Shown here piece by piece: positions 23,930 through 36,100 of a stretch of 64,000 bases of DNA. This DNA comes from Panulirus ornatus (taxonomy: Eukaryota; Arthropoda; Malacostraca; Decapoda; Palinuridae), in the NCBI RefSeq assembly GCF_036320965.1, contig NC_092232.1, forward strand, positions 51,695,982 through 51,759,981, written 5' to 3'. The position numbers and the translations under genes were made by a program. The notes beneath the pieces were generated by a model that was given only the letters and a program-made list of their open reading frames with translations, was not told where the DNA came from and did no database searches. Numbering within the stretch: position 1 is the stretch's first letter; each line of letters begins with the position of its first letter.

Positions 23930-24430
23930 CATCAGATTAACCCGGCCGGAGTCTACGCTTTTTGAATCAGAGAAAAAATCGTAAGTCTTTGAACCTTTAT
24001 CATAGAACTTGTATCTGAGTGAAGGGATTAGATTGTTTGCCCTGCTTTGGATTCGTTCTACTTTTTTTTCCATCTTTTTTCAGGTTTGATGACTCGAAGA
24101 TTCCAAGTGGGATCAGAACAGGGTTCTATGATGGGTAAGTACTATATCACTACATCCTTCGTTTTGCAGTTTATAGTATAAACTGTGAAAGCTAACATCC
24201 TGTTGGCTTTATCGCATGCAGGTAAGCATAGTCTACCATAATTAAGGTCATTCCTGACGTCAACTCAAAGGTTCTTTTCCTCTTTGACTTTGGATTGTGT
24301 ATCCGCGCGATCTATGTTTTTGGCGCCGGAGTGCATGGCTTTGTATCTGTCTGCGTTGAACTCCATTCGTCACGTCTCCGACCACTCCAGCAACTGTGTG
24401 TCTACACCCGTACGAATCTTCAGGCTATAT
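23930..24430 (-). pseudogene. CR1-like LINE, RT C-terminal region, decayed
   Basis: The minus-strand conceptual peptide includes QLLEWSET, a stop (tga where CR1 proteins have W), RMEFNADRYKAMHSGAKNID, then VDVRNDLNYG and ACDKANRMLAFTV. This follows the CR1 order after the YADD box: L..W...W.M.FN..KC..MH.G, then LGV.V..DL......C..A..KAN..LG.I. Further toward 23930 the 'RPHLEY' region is replaced by diverged and frameshifted sequence. About 170 codons remain, with several stops. Confidence 0.7.
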
Positions 24431-24838
24431 CACCCCAACTGTGTCGTCGGCATATGTCGAGGTTTTGCTGCTGATTCCCGTCTCTTGGTCGGTAGGTGAC
24501 GATGGTGGTGGCAGAGATGGCAGGGGTAGTGAGCGGCGGTGATAGGTCGTGGTAGGTGGCCGTAGTGGTAGGTAGGTAGGTGGTGGGAGGGAGTGTGTTG
24601 AGACCGGTGGTGGTGATGGTGGAGGTGGTGGTGGCGCCGACGGGCTAGAGTGCCGTCTTATCACATTTAGTGGTGGTCTGTCCTACACCAGGCTGGCCTG
24701 TCGCCTCCCGCCCGGCCTTCTCTCACTTGCTTTACGGCCGGCCACCAGAGATACGATTTATGGTCTTGTCTACAAATGAGTTTAGAGGAGTGAGCTGCGG
24801 TTGATGGAGGGAGCTCTTTCTGTAGATGGTGAGGGAGG
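24431..24838. other. Unassigned, GGT-rich
   Basis: Degenerate ggtggt/ggtagg runs at about 24500-24640. No gene seen. Confidence 0.45.

Positions 24839-24889
<51 letters not shown>
24839..24889. repeat. (GC)n(GT)n compound microsatellite
   Basis: Seven GC units followed by about 18 GT units. The alternating purine-pyrimidine pattern favours left-handed (Z) DNA in principle. Confidence 0.9.
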
Positions 24890-24892
<3 letters not shown>

Positions 24893-25299
24893 AGGAAGGC
24901 GCCACAAGTGTGAAGGAATGTGTGTCCACACGGGCTTGGAATCCAGAGTTTGAGTCTTGGGTTAAGGCAAGCTGCGAGAGCGATGCTGGTGAGAACGACT
25001 TATGGATGTGACAGTGTTGTCTGAAGGATATTAGAACCAGGCAGATGAACGCGAGGAACTCCAGGAAGGATATTCCTACGTAAGGAAAGGATATTTGGGA
25101 CTATGGCTTTGTGGTTTTTGCCGGAGTGCACAATTGGATGCCTGGTATTCGCTCGTCTGCCTGAACAGAAATAAGAATCAAGTTCATGATTCTTGATCAT
25201 CACGCTGGCAGCTCATGGAGTGAACGTTCTCGCCTTGGCCAGGTCTTAAGTGAAATATATAAAGGTCAAAAAGGTTTACAAATGTCAATAGAAAATACA
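24890..25299. other. Unassigned
   Basis: No element recognised up to the 3' end of the antisense LINE-J copy. Confidence 0.4.
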
Positions 25300-26213
25300 T
25301 TCTCCCTCATTCAATAGCTTTAGGGAGAAGTGGAAAACCTTTTTTCATAGATTTCATAGAGGGCTGAGTCGTCTCTGTGAGGAAAGACCCGAGACGGTGA
25401 AGAATTTCCAAACTTAGCCATGAAGGAGAAGCAACAGAGATGACAGCGGCCTACCCTTGAGTTGCCAAGGATCGCTTGACAATCGTGTGACACACACAGC
25501 CTTGCCGAGCGCAAAGTGGTGTAGTTGATGGTAAGGATAACACAAGCAGCCAGTTCTCATGAGCAAGACATCAAGGTAATATCCACAGAAGAGAGAAAGA
25601 GAACCAAATCTTATGTACAGAAGAAGTGGGTCAAAGTTTTGAGCTGAACGTATGATATATAGAGCAAGAACTTTTCCAGATGCGATGGCATAACTTGACA
25701 CAAAGAGGAATCAGGACTTTGTATAATCAAAGCAACTGTTCAGAAGAGAAAGAAAAAATATTTCGGTATCTGAACAGGACTCCACTGTCCTGAGGGTAGA
25801 TCTTAGCTATTTGTGTACTGTAAGATCTCCAAGATATATTAGATGTTAAGGAGATGCCAGGTGCTGAGTGGTGAATTTACAGAGCCATCACCGGAGTTGG
25901 GTAAGGTGTGGGGTGCTTTGGGAAAAGAAATTGTAAAAAATGGGGTTTTAAAAAAGGCATCAAACTTATCCAGGTTGCGACTACTCTACTGCGAAACCCC
26001 TGTTCAAACTTTAGTTTATAAAGGCGGTTGCGACAAGAGGAGACGAAGGTTGAACACAAGAAGATGTAGCGGATTTGAAGAAAGTGAAGGAATGCAACTC
26101 TTGAGTCGTCAGGGTATGAATACATTGGGTCATCTGTTGAGGAAAAGGAATTGACGATGGAAAAAGAGAAAGAGCGTAGGAGAGAACACAAAACCCTGAG
26201 GAACACCGTTGTT

Positions 26214-26281
<68 letters not shown>

Positions 26282-26690
26282 AGACCCATTTACAATCCTG
26301 GATATATGTAGACCAGATTGGCAGGAAGAAGAGAGAGAACAGAGTTAAGGAGGGGAAACGGCGAGAGTTGCTGCTTGAAGACCAGACTCCCCAGTGCCGC
26401 AGACTGTCCAAAGCATTCAGTATTTCAGCCAAGGATGGCAACATAGGGTTCCCTAATGGTTCTTCCAGAGGAGGACAATTAGTCAGATAGGAAACAATGT
26501 CACCACCATTGGATCTCGCCGTGCTAAAGCTACATACTGTGGGTCAGAGAGGGAGAAGACTGTGCGAGTGAAGACGCCTCGGACGTAACCAGTTAACAGT
26601 CGATTCAAATGCTCTGGAAATGATAGAAGTTAGAGGATCATGGGGGATAGACAGAAGGGATTAGAACGGACATCGACATCTAAGATGGGT
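25300..26690 (-). pseudogene. LINE-J (Jockey-like) reverse transcriptase, longest copy, decayed
   Basis: Reading minus from about 26690: a diverged 'PS.Y.P' block, LTSIISRAFESTVN (26592-26633), then 'LHSHSLL...PQY' and NGDIVSYLTN-like sequence. After a GA insertion comes NGVPQGFVFSPTLFLFF (26161-26211), the RT finger/palm box. PMYSYPDDS (about 26103-26125) follows and is the catalytic YADD box with Ala changed to Pro. Next comes 'RNRLYKLKFEQGFRS...ATWISL'. The C-terminal end near 25700-25760 retains SSEQLL then LYK. Frameshifts and stops are frequent. DNA at 25300-25800 matches the 14150-14700 copy. About 1.4 kb of a roughly 4-5 kb element is left. Confidence 0.78.
26217..26279. repeat. (GA)n microsatellite inside LINE-J
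   Basis: About 63 bp of GA immediately 5' (minus strand) of the GVPQG box. It expanded or inserted within the dead RT gene. Confidence 0.95.
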
Positions 26691-26708
26691 TGTACCTATG
26701 AAAGTTTT

Positions 26709-26785
26709 GGACGCCTTTCACCCTCCTGCATGTTCAAGACCCGGGCATCAAAATCTTTTTTACACTCGGTGTTTCCACCTCCAGG
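26709..26785 (-). pseudogene. Short LINE-A C-terminal fragment
   Basis: On plus, 'cgcctttcaccctcctgca' then 'tgttcaagacccgggc', 'atcaaaatctttttt' and 'tttccacctccag' is the complement of LINE-A at about 41530-41605 ([15 protein letters not shown]). It abuts the 5' edge of the LINE-J copy, suggesting one element landed in or next to the other. Confidence 0.65.
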
Positions 26786-27011
26786 TGTTACAACAAGCGG
26801 TGATAATCTGGCTTGTTAGATCATCCGGTTTGTAAGGTGATAATTCCGCTTTGTTAAGTGATAATCAGTGGTTTAAGGTGATCCTTTGGAATGACAGGTG
26901 ATACACTGAAGCGCTGGGTGTTAATGCAGTGTAGTGTGTGTTAGTGTATTGGGTGTAGGCGATAACGTGGCCCGTTATTGCTCAAGGAATACCAAGATGT
27001 TTGGTTGACTG

Positions 27012-27450
27012 AGAAACTAATTGGGGACTGGGGCTTAGTGAGACACTAGGATTTCGGGACATGGTTGGGACTGAGGGCCTAGTGAGACAGTAGGGGTCGG
27101 GACATGGTTGGGACTGAGGACCTAGTGAGACAGTAGGGGATCGGGACATGGTTGGGACTGAGGGCCTAATGAGACAGTAGGGGTCGGGACATAGTTGGGA
27201 CTAAGGGCCTAGGGAGACAGTAGGGGATCGGGACATGTTGGGACTGAGGGCCTGGGAAGACAGTAGGGGTCGGGACATGGTTGGGACTGAGGACCTAGTG
27301 AGACAGTAGGGATCGGGACATGGTTGGGACTGAGGGCCTAGGAAGACAGTAGGGATCGGGACATGGTTGGGACTGGGGGTCTAATGAGAAAGTAGGAGTC
27401 TGGTCATGGTTGGAGCTGGGGCCTAATGAGACAGTAAGAGTTACGACATG
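27012..27450. repeat. Minisatellite, 43-44-bp unit, about 10 copies
   Basis: Units carry 'cgggacatggttgggactga' and 'gggcctagtgagacagtagg'. Phase points fall at 27061, 27104 and 27148. Edge copies are diverged. Confidence 0.95.
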
Positions 27451-28058
<608 letters not shown>

Positions 28059-28165
28059 GCGCCTGCGCACAGGGGACCAAGCGACACTCCAGCAGGTGGT
28101 GCCCCGTGGTGAGGGGCGAGGGTAGCTCATCCTGGTCTGGGAGGAGGGACGCCTCTCTAGGGCGT

Positions 28166-28171
28166 AGATGA

Positions 28172-28243
<72 letters not shown>

Positions 28244-28261
28244 CACGCAAACACACACACA

Positions 28262-28320
<59 letters not shown>
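28166..28320. repeat. (CA)n microsatellite, interrupted
   Basis: About 155 bp of CA with 'aacacgcaaa' and 'aacaca' interruptions. Confidence 0.95.
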
Positions 28321-28321
<1 letters not shown>

Positions 28322-29440
28322 CAGACCCAGTTCCAGAGAAAATGCATAATGCGAGAAATCCAGAAATGTATTATGAGTATTGATGTGAGAGCAGGACTCA
28401 CACACTGCAATTTACAGATGGTGTAACCACGGGGTTTTGTGAGCTAGGCAACAATTTCAAGGGCGATATGCAAATTAGATGATAATCTCTTAAGGTGCTC
28501 TGTCTAGCAACAGATTCTTTTGCACTATAGCCAGTCCTCTCCCCTGCAGACGCTTCAAGTGTCCAGATAAACAGACCCACCTCACTCCTCCTGTCTTCAG
28601 AGTCCCTCACTGTGTATGTTTTCGCGTCCGCCTCACCTCCATGGTGGAGACATGGAATCTCTTTTTCTTAGAAACATGTCTGGCATTGATTGCCACAGCT
28701 GGACGTTGGAGTTCCATCCACTCTGATGGCTTATGATGGGAACCTGAGCTGAGAGAGGGTGGTATTCCTCTTCGTGCTGCGGGGGGAGGAGGAAGCCTTG
28801 ACCACCAGTTTATCTATATAATTTTCTTATTCTCGTCAGCAACAAACAAGTCAGACCTTCTTCCCGAAGACGAAAAATTGAGCAGCGATGCCTTACGTGT
28901 GGGAACACATTCGCCCCCATCGCTATATTTAGCAGCATTTTTGCTGTTACTAAGGCTACATTTTTTTCTTCCCCCGCCTCCTACCTGACTGTTGAATAAT
29001 AAACTCGCACCAAAAGGCAGCCAACAAAGTCTGGGAAACTATCCGTCTGTACGTGTGTAAATATTGTACAAGAATGTGTGTGGGGACGTCAGTGTGTGTG
29101 TGTGTGTGAGTTTGCCTCTTTGTGAGAATAGGGGAGGAAGCTTTAGCATTTACGAAGCCCCTATATCTAATTGTCCGTTTCTTCTTGCTATGTGGGACTT
29201 TGAATTTCCCAGTGCTTTCCTGTGTCACTCTAGTCTCTGCTTTGGCTCCTCATGTTACTGAAGAAAGTTATTCCTTCGACGCTGTCGACGCGTTCCTTGC
29301 CTCATCTAGCGTCCTCCACATCACGACTGCAACAACATTGCTCGTATGGCCCGAGCTACGACTACCACAGACATCCTCCTTACCACATCCTGGGGTCTGA
29401 AGCTACGCTTGAGTCTGACCACCAGGACGCCTAGCAGCCG
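28321..29440. other. Unassigned
   Basis: It includes 'cacactgcaatttacagat' at about 28400, also seen near 15390. It also holds a short (TG)n at 29092-29108. No gene recognised. Confidence 0.4.
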
Positions 29441-29733
29441 GCCCACTCCAAGTCCTCATGTGACCCACTCCAAGTCGTGGCTTGGCCCACTCGAAGTCCT
29501 CATGTGGCCCACTCCAAGTCGTGGCTTGGCCCACTCTAAGTCCTCATGTGACCCACTCCAAGTCGTGGCTTGGCCCACTCGAAGTCCTCATGTGGCCCAC
29601 TCCAAGTCCTGATATGACCCACTCCAAGTCGTGGCTTGGCCCACTCGAAGTCCTCATGTGGCCCACTCCAAGTCGTGGCTTGGCCCACTCGAAGTCCTCA
29701 TGTGGCCCACTCCAAGTCGTCGCTTGGCCCACA
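29441..29733. repeat. Minisatellite with 22/44-bp higher-order structure
   Basis: Two 22-bp monomer types, 'cccactccaagtcgtggctt'-gg and 'cccactcgaagtcctcatgt'-gg, alternate with occasional breaks in the alternation. There are about 13 monomers. Confidence 0.93.
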
Positions 29734-29976
29734 TAGGCCTTCGAGTCTCTCTCTGCTGCCCCCAGGGGATCACATCCCGTCAGCCAGTTGGGCCTGGAGG
29801 CTGAGTCGTCCTGGCCGGGAAGGAACTGGTTGATCGTTGACACCCAAGTGTGTGAGGGAGGGAGGGAGGGCGAATCGTCTGGAGGAAGACTTCGTTCAGC
29901 ATTCTTATTTACCTCATCCTTGTGATCACCTGGCACGTCCCAAAAATCACTTTTTTCATTTAACTTAAGAATCTCC

Positions 29977-30082
29977 AGTTAAGGACGAAAATCCTCATCA
30001 AGGCCAGGCCTTAACTGACATATTGATAAATCTATGAAAAAGGAAGAAGAAGAGACAAGGGAAAGTATTTGCGAATCTTGGA
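29977..30082 (-). pseudogene. LINE-J 3' terminal fragment
   Basis: 'ggccaggccttaa', 'agagacaagggaaagtattt' and 'gcgaat' match 14160-14250 in order and strand. About 100 bp, ending abruptly at about 30082. No coding part can be read with confidence. Confidence 0.65.
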
Positions 30083-31919
30083 CGAAGTGATTTGTCTGTG
30101 TTGTGGTCTTTGTTGTTGCCATGTCAGTATTTGCCCTGCCGTGTTCTCGAAGTGGTCCCTTCTGTTTCCAGAGGAAGAGGACGATGTACAGACCATCGCC
30201 GCGTTGATCATGGGTCATTTCTCGGTGATAACGAAATGATTTCCGCCACTAACGCATCCAGCCTCGCTTCCCTGACGCGTTAGTGAAACGCATCGACGAA
30301 TCACTTTCCTATGTTGTCTTGTGGGTCAGTAGCATCGGTGTTTGTGGCCTTCAACGACCTGATTCAACTTGGAAGTGACGGAGGAGAACAGAGGCTATCG
30401 GTCTTAGCGAAATAAACAGGAGAGTCATAAAGAAAAGAGGATATTACGAACTGCCTTGAGAGAACATGTTAACAAGACGGTAGCAGTGTGTCAAGTGCTA
30501 TATACCCAAGCACGAACGTGCCCATTAACGCGTCAACAACGTTATCATTTACACCCATTAACCTTTCATTTACATCAATTCACTCCTCGTTTGCAGTGAC
30601 ACAACCTGGATTTACGAACCGATCCGGTGTATATATATATTCCCTGCAATTCATTTCTCTGTCGCCTCCCACATTATGACCTTGTGTCGCTCTAGATCAC
30701 TCGTGACATTTCGGGCAAATTGTTAACCTTACCACACCGGCAATTGGTCGGTTGTTTTCTTAGGCTCCAGGCCTGTTAACTACCAGGACCTCTAAGTGCC
30801 GTTAACGACCAGACATAACCGCCAATCGAGTAATAAGGCGTTCAAAGCAATTCGAAGACCACCACATTCGCTCTGACTGTATACATAGCCCTAGTTTGGA
30901 AGCTGGAGGGATGTCAGTGGTAAACAAGAAGACTCCGTTGCTGATAAGGCCTAAAGTGATAGCTATCCAGTCATGGATCTTGAGCCTTAATCTGGATTAC
31001 AGTCTTCAGTGCCATGACCAATGTAATTCCAAATGAAAATCTCACTGTCATGTTAAAGAGGTGTAGGGAGATACCGAAAAGAGTTGAAAAGGACCGAAAA
31101 GGACAGAAAAGAAGCCTTTAATTACCGAAATGGTCCTTTTTAGAGATTGTTATCATGTATTTAAGGCTAGTACAAATACCAGAAAGTGTCGAAAAGATCC
31201 GAAAAGGACGAAAAAAGATGACCAACAACAATTTTCAGAAAGATTGTTTTGATATACTCATATCATTAAGATCATTTTCGAGAAGCAAACAAAAAGAATA
31301 TTTGTGTACATTTGATAAAGATAAAGTTTACCTCACTTATTTACAAATTTCAATCCTATATCTGTCTTTTCCTGCATTTTCTTGTGACAAAGATATCGGG
31401 GCGGGAAAGTGGGGTCATTTGACTCCATTAAGCTCCTGGTGAAGCCCAGATATTGATAGAGGCGTGGATCCTTCGGAAGCGAATGGACTTCAACCCATTT
31501 GATGGCTCTGAATGGCCTTCGTCGGTGTGAATAGATTTCGATCCCTGGGAAGCCTCCAGGTGTGCTGACTGCATAGCGGATGTCATCTCGGCTAGGGCGG
31601 GACTTCGGGTTCCCTCCACTAAAACTTTACCCCATCTAGTCATGTTTCATCGCTCTTGATGAGATGCTTGTGTCACATCATATTCCTCGTCTCCTGTGCC
31701 TTTAAGATCCGTAGAGAGAACAGTGGGGTCGATAGCCACGGACGAAATACTTCATCCATGATTTTTTTTTACCAGTTACGGCTTGACAGATATATAGACA
31801 TAGACGGGGAAACCTTCGTGCTTGAAGGAAGGGGAGTTGTATTTCTTCCCGTCTCCATCACTTCCCTATGACAATGTTACTTTGTTTTCTTTAGAAATTC
31901 AGATACAGAAATCATATTG
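30083..31919. other. Unassigned, largest repeat-poor block in the window
   Basis: No tandem array or recognised element. An A-rich run with repeated 'ccgaaaagga' lies at about 31075-31210. Open frames of 60-95 codons (for example minus 31428-31643) carry no motif. If a host exon were present in the window this block would be one place to test. Confidence 0.4.
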
Positions 31920-32106
31920 ACGTTTTCACAAACACATAGAGATCTAACTGTTCAGCTTCTGTCCAGAGTTTACACAAATACACAGAGCTCTAATTGTCCA
32001 GCTTCTGTCCAGAGTTTACACAAATACACAGAGCTCTAATTGTCCAGCTTCTGTCCAGAGTTTTCACAAATACACAGAGCTCTAATTGTCCAGCTTCTGT
32101 CCAGGA
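31920..32106. repeat. Tandem repeat, 46-bp unit, 4 copies
   Basis: Units carry 'cacaaatacacagagctcta' and 'attgtccagcttctgtccag'. Copies 2-4 are nearly identical; copy 1 is diverged. Confidence 0.93.
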
Positions 32107-32465
32107 TTTCGCTATAAAGATCAATGATTATCATCGTCTTATCTCTTGTTTCTTCGTGTTTTGACTCAAGGCGCCAGTCAGACGTCAGACAGAAGCACAT
32201 CTCACGTCACCAGACCATATTATATTCTGCCTCGGGATTGAATAATGTGTGGCTATTATCTTGTGTCTGATGGAACCATTAGATGTGCCATGGAGGAAAA
32301 AGTGCTTTGTCTCAGGTTTCGCTTAGCTCAATGATGCAGTACTCTCGTCTAAATGGAGGATTCCTGGGTTGGATTCTCAGAAATATTCTAACTGTGTTTC
32401 TCGTAACTTTGCCAAACGACAAACCTTCAGAGTCAGCAAGGATTGCCTGAATTGCCAGTGTCTGT
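32107..32465. other. Unassigned
   Basis: Nothing recognised between two tandem arrays. Confidence 0.4.
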
Positions 32466-33352
32466 AGGTGGCCAGTGTTTGTGGAATGGCCAGTATATAT
32501 GGAATGGCCAGTGCTTGTGGAATGGCGAGTATAGGTGGAATGGCCAGTGCTTGTGGAATGGCCAGTATATATGGAATGGCCAGTGTTTGTGGAATGGCGA
32601 GTATATATGGAATGGCCAGTGTTTGTGGAATGGCCAGTATATATGGAATGGCCAGTGTTTGTGGAATGGCCAGTATATATGGAATGGCCAGTGTTTGTGG
32701 AATGGCCAGTATATATGGAATGGCCAGTGTTTGTGGAATGGCCAGTATATATGGAATGGCCAGTGTTTGTGGAATGGCCAGTATATATGGAATGGCCAGT
32801 GTTTGTGGAATGGCCAGTATATATGGAATGGCCAGTGTTTGTGGAATGGCCAGTATATATGGAATGGCCAGTGTTTGTGGAATGGCCAGTATATATGGAA
32901 TGGCCAGTGTTTGTGGAATGGCCAGTATATATGGAATGGCCAGTGTTTGTGGAATGGCTAGTATATATGGAATGGCCAGTGTTTGTGGAATGGCTAGTAT
33001 ATATGGAATGGCCAGTGTTTGTGGAATGGCCAGTATATATGGAATGGCCAGTGTTTGTGGAATGGCCAGTATATATGGAATGGCCAGTGTTTGTGGAATG
33101 GCCAGTATATATGGAATGGCCAGTGCTTGTGGAATGGCGAGTATAGGTGGAATGGCCAGTGCTTGTGGAATGGCTAGTATATATGGAATGGCCAGTGCTT
33201 GTGGAATGGCTAGTATATATGGAATGGCCGGTGTTTGTGGAATGACGAGTATAGGTAGAATGGCCGGTGTTTGTGGAATGGCTAGTATATATGGAATGGC
33301 CAGTGCTTGTGAAATGGCGAGTATATATGGAATGGCCAGTGTTTGTGGGAAT
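32466..33352. repeat. Minisatellite, 18-bp monomer in 36-bp dimers, about 25 dimers
   Basis: Monomers tggccagtgtttgtggaa and tggccagtatatatggaa alternate. The centre (about 32580-33120) is nearly homogeneous; the edges carry gcttg, gcgag, gctag and taggtg variants. Because 36 is a multiple of 3 and no frame has a stop, at least three plus frames and two minus frames are open for 170-360 codons (minus 32312-33400 gives GHSTNTGHSIYT repeats). I read these as artefacts. Confidence 0.95.
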
Positions 33353-34154
33353 GCCCCCTGAGTTAGCCACATGATCTGGATGCACGCGTAACTCCCTCAA
33401 CTATGGATCTCATGAAAGATGACAGCAACTGATTCCCTCATCTCTCTCATACCACAGCTGCTGCAAGGATAGATTACACAATTTTCGCTCCAATCGACCA
33501 GATCTCCGTCGCGTAGGATACATTATGTTCCTGCCACTTACCAAACCACTTAAAGGCACTAATGTCTGTTCGCCAGTTTAGAGGAACAGTTCGCCTCCCC
33601 CGCCATAAGTCTCGGTTCCAACTCGCTTAAACTATGTACAGACTAATGCGACTTTCAGTTATCTGCCAATAACTCAGATAAGGATGTCTGACTCTATTTA
33701 CGTGGATAATCTTGCTATTACCCGTTCATTTTGTACAACATCGGAGCTGATGGGGGATGCATCTCATTGTCTCTTCAATATCTAAGAGGTTTTCTCATCT
33801 CAAACCCCCCATCCCCCAACCCCCTCGTCCTCCACGTCCTCCTCCACCCCTCCCTGGGTAGCCAGTGAATGATGGGAGATGCTTAAGGCTCGACGACAAT
33901 AGGTTATGAGTGTGGGAATAGGAGGAGGCTGCGAGGAACGGAGGAGAGAAATACGATGGAGGGAGAGGCAGGTTCTGCAGGACTAGACGAATAGGTTGTG
34001 AGAGACTAGAGAATTGGATCCCAATGATGTTGTTTAGAGCTAAGGGATCCAGTGAGACTAAAGTATTGAAGGAGTGTTGGAATAAGACTTGGGCCAGGTC
34101 TTCCTCGAGTAAGGACGTGTGACTTTGGATAAACATATCCCCTGTTTTTCCCTC
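33353..34154. other. Unassigned
   Basis: A minus open frame at 33795-34136 (113 codons) has no recognised domain. The DNA around 33950-34140 feels like part of a dispersed repeat, but no second copy occurs in the window to prove it. Confidence 0.35.
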
Positions 34155-34330
34155 AAAGTGTACTCAGCTGCCAGTCCTCCCAGGTGCATCTAGCTACCAG
34201 CCCTTCCAGTTGTACCCAGCTACCAGGCCTCCTAGGTGTACCCACCTACCAGGCCTTCCAGATATGCCAAACTACCAGGCCTACCAGGTTTACCTTAGCT
34301 ACCAGGCCTGCCAGGTTATATGTAGTTCCT
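34155..34330. repeat. Degenerate minisatellite, about 28-30 bp, 6 copies
   Basis: Units carry 'agctaccaggcct.ccaggt' then 'gtaccc'. Confidence 0.85.
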
Positions 34331-34632
34331 GACTGACTGCTGGGCCTGTCATGTTACAAGGCTGAGTTCGTTTGCTCGCTCGGTCATCTCCAAGGCAGAG
34401 GGATGTATCACCGACCACCCCACAGCCACTCCTGGTGGACCATCACCTCCCTCAACGTATCGACCTCGAGATCACATACCTGAAATAAACGTCCCCTGCC
34501 CCACCCTCCCCAGGTGATCCTGCCAACTAGTTACTGGCATTCAGGCACCCGAGTCTCACAGAGGAAGTCAGAATTGGTCGTATCTATTACCCTGTTCTGA
34601 GGTTCGACATACGAGTGACTACTGAACTTCTG

Positions 34633-35462
<830 letters not shown>

Positions 35463-35650
35463 TTTATATGTATACCCTAACCTAAGCCAAGTACCCAACA
35501 TCATCGCCTAGTTCCTAAGAGGAAGATGAAGAGCTGGGTTAACTGTGGAATGATTGGCGAGACCAGGATTCGAACCAGTACAAGCTCGACCCCAGGTGGA
35601 TTGTGAATACGTCGTGGTCAGTAACGCTAACCGCTTACACCACGGAAGCT
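35463..35650 (-). mobile_element. tRNA-derived SINE, best-preserved head
   Basis: On minus: tggtgtaagcggttagcg (A box, complement of 35631-35642 and onward), about 60 bases, then the B box ggttcgaatcc (complement of 35566-35576) and tggtctcgcc. The body follows with 'cacagttaacccagctcttc' and 'gggtacttggcttag', ending near 35463 with 'gtatacatat' as a short TA-like tail. A/B spacing fits a tRNA-type polymerase III promoter. The A-box flank (ccgtggtgta) resembles tRNA-Val-like heads, but the acceptor stem does not close. Confidence 0.8.
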
Positions 35651-35654
35651 GAGC

Positions 35655-36100
35655 ATTCGAAACCATGTTCACAAAAAACGATTCCCCACTTGCTGTTGTG
35701 TTCAGTTTCGGTCATCCTACTTGAGAAGCGACACAGACGGAATGAAGAGCAATCAATATCGAGCTACCAAGACGATTCTTGGACTGACAAACGACCAAAC
35801 GAACTTACTGTGTAGAAATGAGAAAGTCAAGAGGTGATATAATGCAGGTACTCAGAATGATCAAAGGCAAGGACGGTGTTGATGTAAGCAGTTATTTAAG
35901 ACTGAACCAGTCGTGATTTCACTTGCAGTAATGGATACAAACTCAAGGGCAAACGCTTGAATGAGGCGAAGTACTTCCACCTTTACGAGGATTATCATCA
36001 TATGAATGACTTACCAGTAAGTACTCTTAGTTGAAAGCGCTACCATAGATGACGCTTAGAAATATAGACTAGACGAAAAGATGGTTTCGAGTACTTGAGT
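35655..36100 (+). pseudogene. CR1-like LINE, extreme C terminus, decayed
   Basis: 35818-35916 reads MRKSRGDIMQVLRMIKGKDG then VDVSSYLRLNQS and a stop. After a frame change, NGYKLKGKRLNEAKYF, and near 36040 a third frame gives ESATIDDA then YRLDE. This is the R..GD.I...K...G...VD...., then GYKLK..R.......F..R, then ...S.D.FK..LD order that closes CR1/L2 reverse transcriptases. Upstream, 35735-35800 gives a plausible 'YRATKTILGL'. The left edge abuts the SINE. Confidence 0.7.

Noticed and set aside
31428..31643. 71-codon minus frame, considered as a transposase piece
   Set aside because: No catalytic or helix-turn-helix motif recognised and no second copy.
32312..33400. 362-codon minus frame and 170-297-codon plus frames
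   Set aside because: They are translations of a 36-bp tandem repeat in several frames on both strands; no start context, domain or codon bias singles one out.
35560..35650. Functional tRNA gene
   Set aside because: A and B boxes are present but the acceptor and anticodon stems do not pair, and SINE body follows the head.
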